A DNA stretch of 64,000 bases from Streptomyces sp. TSRI0107 (GTDB lineage: Bacteria; Actinomycetota; Actinomycetes; Streptomycetales; Streptomycetaceae): NCBI RefSeq assembly GCF_001905845.1, contig NZ_LIVZ01000003.1, positions 310,001 to 374,000 on the forward strand, read 5' to 3'. Every line of letters starts with the position of its first letter. The stretch's first letter is position 1. A program made the translations under genes and the position numbers. The notes under the pieces were generated by a model. That model did not search any database and was not told where the DNA came from. It was given only the letters and a program-made list of their open reading frames with translations. Shown in pieces: positions 58,437 to 64,000 of the stretch.

Positions 58437-59933
58437 TCAGCTCCCTGTCGTGGTGTTCGTCGGCCTCAGCCTCCGCAGGAGGGGCCAGGCCAGCAGCACC
58501 GCGATCACCGCGTACACCGTCACCGCGAACGGGGTGTCGACCAGGCCGGTGACGCTGCCGTCGCTGATCTGCAGGGCCCGGCGGAGCTGCTGCTCGGCGT
58601 TGGGGCCCAGGATGACGCCGATGACGGCGGGCAGGACGGGCAGGCCGTAGCGGCGCATGCCGTAGCCGATGAGGCCGATGACCAGCAGGATGACCAGGTC
58701 GACGACTTCGCCGCCCACCGCGTAGGCGCCGACGGCCGCGAAGAACAGGATGCCCGCGTAGAGGTACGGCCTGGGGATGCGCAGGAGCCTCGCCCAGAGC
58801 GGGGCCAGCGGCAGGTTGAGGGCGAGCAGCAGCACCATGCCGACGAAGAGGGACGCGATGAGGCCCCACACCAGTTCCGGTTCGCGTTCGAAGAGCAGCG
58901 GGCCGGGCTGGATGCCGTACTGCTGGAACGCGGCCAGCATGACGGCGGCGACGGCTGTGGTCGGCAGGCCGAGGGTCAGCATGGACACGAGGGTGCCGGC
59001 CGCCGAGGCGGAGGCGGCCGACTCGGGTCCGGCGACGCCCTCGATGGCCCCCTTGTTCCACTCGTCCTTGTGCTTCGACAGCCGTTTCTCCGTGACGTAC
59101 GACAGGAAGGTGGGGATCTCGGCCCCGCCCGCCGGGATCGCGCCGAACGGGAAGCCGATGAACGGGCCGCGCAGCCAGGACTTCCAGGTGCGTCTCACAT
59201 CGCCGCGGCCGAGCCACGGGCGGCCCACCGGGATCGGTTCGCCGGGCGTGCGCCGCAGGTGCGCCGCCACCCACAGGGCCTCGCCGATGGCGAACAGGCC
59301 GACCGCGACGATCACCACGTCGACGCCGTCGGCGAGCTGGAGCGAACCGAAGGTGAGCCGCTGCTGCCCGGTCATCTGGTCCAGGCCGACCAGGCCGAGG
59401 GTGAGTCCGATCAGCAGGGAGGCGAGGCCGCGGACGCGGGAGGAGCCGAGGACCGAGGTGACGGCGATGAAAGCCAGCACCATGAGGGCGAAGTAGTCCG
59501 GCGCGCCGATGCCGACGGCGAGCTCGGCGACGGTCGGGGCGAGCACCACCAGCAGGATCGTGCCGACCATGCCGCCGGCGAAGTGGCCGATGGCGGCGGC
59601 CGCGAGGGCCTGTGCGCCGCGCCCCGACTTCGCCATCGGGTTGCCTTCGATGGCGGCGACGACGGCCGCGCTCTCGCCGGGTGTGTTGAGGAGGATGGAG
59701 GTGGTGGAGCCGCCGAACATAGCGCCGTAGTAGATGCCCGCGAACATGATGAACGCGCCGATGGGGTCGAGTCCGTACGTCACCGGCAGCAGCAGCGCGA
59801 CCGCCATGGCGGGCCCGATGCCGGGCAGGACGCCGATCGCGGTGCCGAGGAGTACGCCGAGGGCGGCCCACAGGAGGTTGAGCGGGGTGAGAGCGGTCCC
59901 GAAGCCGTCCAGGAGGGAGTCGAGGGCGTTCAT
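58437..59933 (-). CDS. tctA: Tripartite tricarboxylate transporter permease TctA
   Basis: 498 aa, about 10-12 membrane helices. Family signature at the N-terminus: [21 protein letters not shown] and [41 protein letters not shown], repeated in degenerate form in the middle ([28 protein letters not shown]). Large membrane subunit for proton-coupled uptake of citrate-like acids delivered by TctC. Last gene of tctC-tctB-tctA; 1 bp after the tctB stop. Confidence 0.93.
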   Translation of the reverse strand: MNALDSLLDGFGTALTPLNLLWAALGVLLGTAIGVLPGIGPAMAVALLLPVTYGLDPIGAFIMFAGIYYGAMFGGSTTSILLNTPGESAAVVAAIEGNPMAKSGRGAQALAAAAIGHFAGGMVGTILLVVLAPTVAELAVGIGAPDYFALMVLAFIAVTSVLGSSRVRGLASLLIGLTLGLVGLDQMTGQQRLTFGSLQLADGVDVVIVAVGLFAIGEALWVAAHLRRTPGEPIPVGRPWLGRGDVRRTWKSWLRGPFIGFPFGAIPAGGAEIPTFLSYVTEKRLSKHKDEWNKGAIEGVAGPESAASASAAGTLVSMLTLGLPTTAVAAVMLAAFQQYGIQPGPLLFEREPELVWGLIASLFVGMVLLLALNLPLAPLWARLLRIPRPYLYAGILFFAAVGAYAVGGEVVDLVILLVIGLIGYGMRRYGLPVLPAVIGVILGPNAEQQLRRALQISDGSVTGLVDTPFAVTVYAVIAVLLAWPLLRRLRPTNTTTGS

Positions 59934-59934
59934 G

Positions 59935-60474
59935 TCACAGGACTCCCATCAGCGGGCCGCCGGGCAGCGGCACCCCGAGCAGGTGGTCGAAGACGACGTA
60001 GGTGACGAGGGAGAGGACGGCCGCGATCAGCGGGTCGCGGTCGGTGCGGCGGCTGCCGAGGGCGAACGCGGCGCCCCAGAAGAGCAGGGCGCCCGCGGCG
60101 GGGAAGCCGAGGGGTTCGATGAGGACGGCGGAGCCGAGGAAGACGCCCGCGAGCAGCAGCACGGTGCGCCAGTCGGCGGGCTCGGACAGGTCGACGTCCT
60201 CGCCGGTCTCGGCCTGGCCGCGGCCGCCGCGCAGCACGTCGACGGCGAGCAGGGCGGAGATCAGCAGCAGGCCGGCGCCGACGACGACGGGCACGGTCCG
60301 CGGGCCGACGGGGCCGCGCTGGGCGATGTCGGCGTCCATGGTCAGGGCGTCGGTCAGGACCAGCACGCCGAGGGCCAGCAGCAGGGCGCAGACGCCGAGT
60401 TCGGAGTGGTCGCGCAGCCAGGAGCGGCGGGCCGGGGCGGGCGGCGCGGGTGTGTCGGTGGCCGGTGTCGTCAC
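59935..60474 (-). CDS. tctB: Tripartite tricarboxylate transporter small subunit TctB
   Basis: 179 aa from GTG 60474, overlapping the tctC stop by 3 bp (GTGA). Four hydrophobic helices: [81 protein letters not shown] and a C-terminal one. [10 protein letters not shown] is the conserved loop before TM2. Small membrane subunit of the TTT transporter. Confidence 0.88.
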   Translation of the reverse strand: MTTPATDTPAPPAPARRSWLRDHSELGVCALLLALGVLVLTDALTMDADIAQRGPVGPRTVPVVVGAGLLLISALLAVDVLRGGRGQAETGEDVDLSEPADWRTVLLLAGVFLGSAVLIEPLGFPAAGALLFWGAAFALGSRRTDRDPLIAAVLSLVTYVVFDHLLGVPLPGGPLMGVL

Positions 60475-61454
60475 AGTCCCAGCTCCTTCAGTACGGAGAC
60501 CACGCGCCGGTCCTGGGCGTCGAGGAACGCGCCGAACCGGTCGCCGGTGAGGAAGGCGTCGTCCCAGCCGTTCTCGCGCAGGGACCGCCGCCACTCGGGC
60601 GAGTCGTGCAGCGCCTCGATCAGCCGGATCAGCTTGTCGCGTTCGGCTTCGGTGAGGCCGGGCGGGGCGACGACGCCGCGCCAGTTGGTGAAGTTCACGT
60701 CGTAGCCCGCCTCGCGGAGCGTGGGGGCGTCGAGGCCGTCGACGCGCTCGGGCCCGGTGACGGCGAGCAGGCGCAGCTCGCCCGACTTGATCTGGTCGAG
60801 GTATTCGCCGACGCCGGAGACACCGAAGGCGACCTTGTTGCCGAGGATGGAGGCGAGGAGTTCGCCGCCGCCGTCGAAGGGGACGTAGTTGACGTCCTTC
60901 GGGGAGATCCCGGCGGCCCGGGCCATCAGCATCGGCGCCAGATGGTCGGGGCCGCCGGGGGCCGAGCCGCCGCCCACGGGCAGCTTGCCGGGGTCGGCCT
61001 TCCAGGCGTCGATCAGGTCGTCGACGGTCCGGTACGGCGAGTCCTTCGCGACCACCACGACGTCCTGTTCCTCGGTGAGGCGGGCGATGGGGGTGGTGTC
61101 GGCGAGGGTCTTCGGCGCGTCGTTGGAGCGCACGGCGCCGACGACGCCGAGCCCCATCGACATCGCCAGCTTGCCGTTGCCGTGCTCGCTCACCAGCCGG
61201 GTCAGGCCGACGGTGCCGCCGGCCCCGGGGAGGTTGAACACCTCGATGTTCGGGGTGAGGCCGGCGTCCTCGGCGTTGCGGGCGGCGGTGCGCGCGGTGA
61301 TGTCGTAGCCGCCGCCGGGGGTGTTGGGGACCATGAAGCGCAGGCCGGGGATGCGTGTGCCGGTCTCGGCGCCGCTGCCGGTGGCCAGCAGCGGTGGTCC
61401 CAGCAGCACGAGCAGGGCGGCGCCGAGCAGGGCGAGGGGGGTGCGCAGGCGCAC
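60471..61454 (-). CDS. tctC: Tripartite tricarboxylate transporter substrate-binding protein TctC
   Basis: 327 aa from GTG 61454, the start giving a normal signal peptide (MRLRTPLALLGAALLVLLGPPLLATG); GTG 61463/61466 and ATG 61499 are in frame. Bug-family features: LRFMVPNTPGGGYDITARTAA, FNLPGAGGTVGLTRLVSEHGNGKLAMSM and GGSAPGGPDHLAPMLMARAAGI. Binds the carboxylate in the exoplasm and delivers it to TctAB. First gene of the operon; divergent TetR gene lies beyond the TGCCTAAA dyad. Confidence 0.88.
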   Translation of the reverse strand: MRLRTPLALLGAALLVLLGPPLLATGSGAETGTRIPGLRFMVPNTPGGGYDITARTAARNAEDAGLTPNIEVFNLPGAGGTVGLTRLVSEHGNGKLAMSMGLGVVGAVRSNDAPKTLADTTPIARLTEEQDVVVVAKDSPYRTVDDLIDAWKADPGKLPVGGGSAPGGPDHLAPMLMARAAGISPKDVNYVPFDGGGELLASILGNKVAFGVSGVGEYLDQIKSGELRLLAVTGPERVDGLDAPTLREAGYDVNFTNWRGVVAPPGLTEAERDKLIRLIEALHDSPEWRRSLRENGWDDAFLTGDRFGAFLDAQDRRVVSVLKELGL

Positions 61455-61635
61455 GAAGGCCACCACCTGTCGGTCGGATCGGGAGGGAGGTGGCCACATG
61501 GTGCCCGGGGGCGGGCGGGCTGTCGCGCTTGTGGAGGCAACGATGGTTGTGGTCGTTGTGGTCGGGGCGGAGAGGCCCGGTGGACTCCTGCACGATCAGC
61601 GGCTCGTCCCCTCGCCGCCTAAAGGGAACGGAATT

Positions 61636-61654
61636 TGCCTAAAGGCTTTAGGCA
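61636..61654. promoter_or_regulatory. Operator-like dyad TGCCTAAA-GGC-TTTAGGCA
   Basis: Perfect 8-bp arms with 3-bp spacer, 67 bp before the TetR start; a half-site GCCTAAAGG lies at 61617-61625. It sits between tctC and the TetR gene, so either or both could be controlled. Confidence 0.65.
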
Positions 61655-61720
61655 TGCGCATAATCCATTCAGGCGGAGTCCTGGTCAGGCAGACTCCGGG
61701 GAGGCAGAGAGCGGAACGGC

Positions 61721-62290
61721 ATGGCACGCGTGGGACTGACCGCCGTGCGTCTGATCCAGGCGGGCGCCGAGCTGGCCGACGAGGTCGGCTTCGACCAGGT
61801 GACCCTCTCGGCGCTCGCCCGGCGGTTCGACGTCAAGGTCGCGAGCCTGTACTCCCACCTGCGCAACTCGCAGGAACTCAGAACCGGGATCGCGCTGCTC
61901 GCCCTGGAGGAACTCGCCGACCGCGCCGCCGACGCGCTCGCCGGGCGGGCCGGCAAGGATGCCCTCACCGCGTTCGCGAACGTCTACCGCGACTACGCCC
62001 GAGAGCACCCCGGCCGGTATGCAGCGGCCCGGCTGCGGCTCGACCCCGAGACGGCGGCCGCCGGTGCCGGCGTACGGCATGCGCGGATGACGCGGGCGAT
62101 CCTGCGCGGCTACGACCTGACGGAACCGGACGAGACCCACGCGGTCCGCATGCTGGGCAGCGTGTTCCACGGCTACGTGAGCCTGGAGCTGAGCGGCGGC
62201 TTCAGCCACAGCGAACCCGACTCCGAGGAGACCTGGGCGCGCGTCCTCGACGCCCTCGACGCCCTGCTGCGCAACTGGCCCGCGCAGTGA
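61721..62290 (+). CDS. TetR family regulator (WHG-type C-terminal domain)
   Basis: 189 aa. HTH: TAVRLIQAGAELADEVGFDQV and TLSALARRFDVKVASLYSHLRNSQEL. C-terminal part has VFHGYVSLELSGGFSHS and matches the TetR_C_33/WHG subgroup (FHGYVSLE). Stop codon overlaps a possible GTG start of the next gene, so the SGNH hydrolase is its likely operon partner and target; the TGCCTAAA dyad is its candidate operator. Confidence 0.88.
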   Translation: MARVGLTAVRLIQAGAELADEVGFDQVTLSALARRFDVKVASLYSHLRNSQELRTGIALLALEELADRAADALAGRAGKDALTAFANVYRDYAREHPGRYAAARLRLDPETAAAGAGVRHARMTRAILRGYDLTEPDETHAVRMLGSVFHGYVSLELSGGFSHSEPDSEETWARVLDALDALLRNWPAQ

Positions 62291-62319
62291 CCCCCGACCA
62301 CCCCCCACCGGCGGAGATC

Positions 62320-63501
62320 ATGAACACCCCTTGGATCACGACCCCTCTCACCGCGGACCTCCTGCGCGGCGCCCTCGACCTGGAACACACCGAGCACGGG
62401 GTGCTGCCGCACCGGCTGCCCGCCCGGGCCCGCGCGCAGTACGCCGATCCGCTGCTCGCCTCGGCGGAGACCCAGCCGTCCGGCGTACGGCTGGTGTTCC
62501 GCACCCGCGCCACCGCCGTGGAGCTGGACACGCTGCCCACCAAGCGGGTCTACGTCGGCGCCCCGCCCCGCCCGGACGGCGTCTACGACCTGCTCGTCGA
62601 CGGCGAGCCGGCCGGGCGGGGCACCGTGGCCGGCGGCAACACCCTGACCATCGACATGACGACCGGGTCCTTCGAGTCCCGGTCCGGACCGGCCGGCACG
62701 GTCCGCTTCGACGGACTGCCCGACCGGGCCAAGGTCGTCGAGATCTGGCTGCCGCACAACGAGACCACCGAACTCGTCGCCCTGCGCACGGACGCCCCCG
62801 TGGAGCCCGTGCCCATGGACGGGGAGCGGCCGGTGTGGCTGCACCACGGCAGCTCGATCAGCCACGGCTCCGACGCCGCCAGCCCCACCACCACGTGGCC
62901 CGCGCTCGCCGCGTCCCTGGGCGGGGCGGAGCTGGTCAACCTGGGCTTCGGCGGCAGCGCCCTGCTCGACCCGTTCACGGCGCGGGTGATGCGGGACACC
63001 CCCGCCGATCTGATCAGCCTGAAGATCGGCATCAACCTGGTGAACCTCGACGTGATGCGGCTGCGGGCCTTCACCCCCGCCGTCCACGGATTCCTCGACA
63101 CCCTCCGGGACGGTCACTCCACCACCCCGCTGCTGGTGATCTCCCCCATCCTGTGCCCCATCCACGAGGACACCCCGGGCCCCGGCGTCCCGGACTTCTC
63201 CACCCTCAAAACGGGTCAGCTCCGGTTCCGGGCGACCGGAGACCCCGAGGAGCGCGCCTTCGGCAAGCTCACCCTGAACGTCATCCGCGACGAACTCGCC
63301 AGGATCGTCGAGCAGCGCGCCGCCGAGGATCCGCACCTGCACTACCTGGACGGCCGCACCCTCTACGGCGAGGCCGACGCCGCCGAGCTGCCGCTGCCGG
63401 ACGGCCTGCACCCGGACGCCGCCACCCACCGCCGCATGGGCGAGCGCTTCGCCCGGCTGGCGTTCGGCACGGGAGGCCCCTTCGCGGGCGGGGGTTCCTG
63501 A
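62320..63501 (+). CDS. SGNH/GDSL-type hydrolase
   Basis: 393 aa from ATG 62320; GTG 62287 overlapping the TetR stop is the alternative. N-terminal ~180-residue beta-rich domain (VRLVFRTRATAVELDTLPTKRVYVG, NTLTIDMTTGSF), then an SGNH domain: block I VWLHHGSSISHGSDA (Ser in GSS rather than GDS), block II LGFGGSALLDP, block III LKIGINLVN, block V PDGLHPDAATHRRMG (Asp/His). Serine esterase on a sugar ester or lipid; no signal peptide is seen. Translationally linked to the TetR gene. Confidence 0.88.
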   Translation: MNTPWITTPLTADLLRGALDLEHTEHGVLPHRLPARARAQYADPLLASAETQPSGVRLVFRTRATAVELDTLPTKRVYVGAPPRPDGVYDLLVDGEPAGRGTVAGGNTLTIDMTTGSFESRSGPAGTVRFDGLPDRAKVVEIWLPHNETTELVALRTDAPVEPVPMDGERPVWLHHGSSISHGSDAASPTTTWPALAASLGGAELVNLGFGGSALLDPFTARVMRDTPADLISLKIGINLVNLDVMRLRAFTPAVHGFLDTLRDGHSTTPLLVISPILCPIHEDTPGPGVPDFSTLKTGQLRFRATGDPEERAFGKLTLNVIRDELARIVEQRAAEDPHLHYLDGRTLYGEADAAELPLPDGLHPDAATHRRMGERFARLAFGTGGPFAGGGS

Positions 63502-63576
63502 GCGCGGAGCGCGAACCCCGCGCCGCCCCTCCGCCCCGCTCACCCTGAGTCCGTGTCCTGAGCCCCTGGAGGCCGA

Positions 63577-63605
63577 CGTCAATGTCAGGTAGCCTGACAT
63601 TGACG
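63577..63605. promoter_or_regulatory. 29-bp dyad with 13-bp perfect arms
   Basis: CGTCAATGTCAGG (63577-63589), TAG, CCTGACATTGACG (63593-63605), 21 bp before the quercetinase-like start. The core TGTCAGG...CCTGACA is typical of TetR-type operators; its regulator is not in the window and may lie just downstream. Confidence 0.75.
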
Positions 63606-63625
63606 CTCTCAGCCGGAGGCTCCCC

Positions 63626-64000
63626 ATGACCATCGAGTACGCCACCCCCTACCGCTCCCGCTCGTTCATCCCGCCCGAGCCGGGCAAGCCGTACTTCATC
63701 GAGAAGGGCATGGGCGACCGGGCCCATCTCTTCGGCGACCTGATCACGATCTACGCGGGCGGGGAGCAGACCGAGAACACCTTCAACTTCTTCACCGCCG
63801 AGGGACCGAAGGGCAAGCTCATCCCGGCCCACTCGCACCCCGACACCTACGAGGTCTTCTACATCGCCCACGGCGCGGTACGGCTGTTCGTGGAGGACCT
63901 GGAGGGCGAGCAGCACGAACGGCTGCTCACACCGGGCGACTTCGGCTTCGTACCGAAGAACTGCCCGCACGCCTACCGCATGGAACGCCATCACTCGCTG
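63626..64000 (+). CDS. Quercetin 2,3-dioxygenase-like bicupin (partial, runs off the window)
   Basis: First 125 codons. MTIEYATPYRSRSFIPPEP, then a cupin with AGGEQTENTFNFFTAEGPKG and metal-ligand motif IPAHSHPDTYEVFYIAHG (His-x-His-x5-Glu pattern), GDFGFVPKNCPHAYRM carrying the fourth ligand. This order matches the Streptomyces quercetinase QueD (a bicupin); the second cupin would lie beyond 64000. The enzyme opens the flavonol C ring with O2, releasing CO. AGCCGGAGG precedes the ATG and a 29-bp dyad controls the promoter. Confidence 0.8.
   Translation, partial: MTIEYATPYRSRSFIPPEPGKPYFIEKGMGDRAHLFGDLITIYAGGEQTENTFNFFTAEGPKGKLIPAHSHPDTYEVFYIAHGAVRLFVEDLEGEQHERLLTPGDFGFVPKNCPHAYRMERHHSL

Noticed and set aside
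1-64000. tRNA, rRNA, CRISPR array, insertion sequence, integrase or phage attachment site
   Set aside because: No cloverleaf, rRNA signature, regularly spaced repeat-spacer array, transposase DDE/HUH motif or recombinase was seen; only small tandem repeats are present.

Overview
The window is very GC-rich, dense, single-chromosome-type DNA with strong third-position GC bias, GTG/TTG starts and many divergent regulator/target pairs. Gene content (gas vesicle GvpO, HPII-type catalase, PucR, DUF3093, VanW, mycothiol-dependent isomerase family, secreted beta-propeller phytase, leucine-rich-repeat-variant protein, many TetR/MarR regulators) points to a Streptomyces or a close relative, probably a chromosomal arm or accessory region. 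I see no rRNA, tRNA, CRISPR array, transposase or integrase.

Layout. 0-7 kb: end of a gas vesicle cluster (gvpO), katE, small membrane and hypothetical genes, a TPR protein. 7-14.6 kb: a Baeyer-Villiger-type monooxygenase, then a compact set (N-acylamino acid racemase, COG3375-type GNAT, PucR regulator, M20 desuccinylase) that matches the known three-enzyme D- to L-amino acid route, and an ANT(3'')-like nucleotidyltransferase. 14.6-24.4 kb: secreted phospholipase D-like protein, FAD monooxygenase/TetR pair with twin operators, LRV repeat protein, VanW protein, PadR, and a maltose-acetyltransferase-like/TetR operon preceded by three operators phased at exactly 22 bp. 24.3-28.7 kb: minus-strand ACP-ketosynthase-acyltransferase trio and a phytoene-desaturase-like oxidoreductase. 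28.9-39.3 kb: MarR regulators, aldo/keto reductase, M20D amidohydrolase, membrane-anchored Mrr-like nuclease, ChrB-MFS operon, and a WD40-like protein with a probable 3' frameshift.

39.3-45.2 kb is a gas/redox-responsive module: flavohaemoglobin and a divergent cyclic-nucleotide-domain protein share a promoter region with an array of five DosR/DevR-like GGGnC-N4-GnCCC dyads at 22-23 bp spacing. Next to it lie a DevS-like GAF kinase that keeps the predicted haem-ligand histidine and its NarL-type response regulator. 45-50.9 kb: an APH-family kinase with a coupled 29-codon leader ORF, phytase, APC permease, DUF6980, maleylpyruvate-isomerase-family protein and YihY/BrkB.

50.9-57.5 kb is the most unusual locus: a subtilisin-like protease (pro-domain and catalytic domain in different frames), an MBL-fold hydrolase, a 953-aa protein joining a CHAT protease, a P-loop-less NTPase-like region, a degenerate subtilase domain and a winged helix, and a DUF2235 lipase-like hydrolase. 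I propose this as a candidate conflict/defence or regulated-proteolysis system; its function is inference. 57.5-64 kb: exported beta-carbonic anhydrase, a tripartite tricarboxylate transporter (tctCBA), a TetR/SGNH-hydrolase pair, and the start of a quercetinase-like cupin behind a 29-bp near-continuous dyad. All family calls are from reading motifs by eye; no searches were run.
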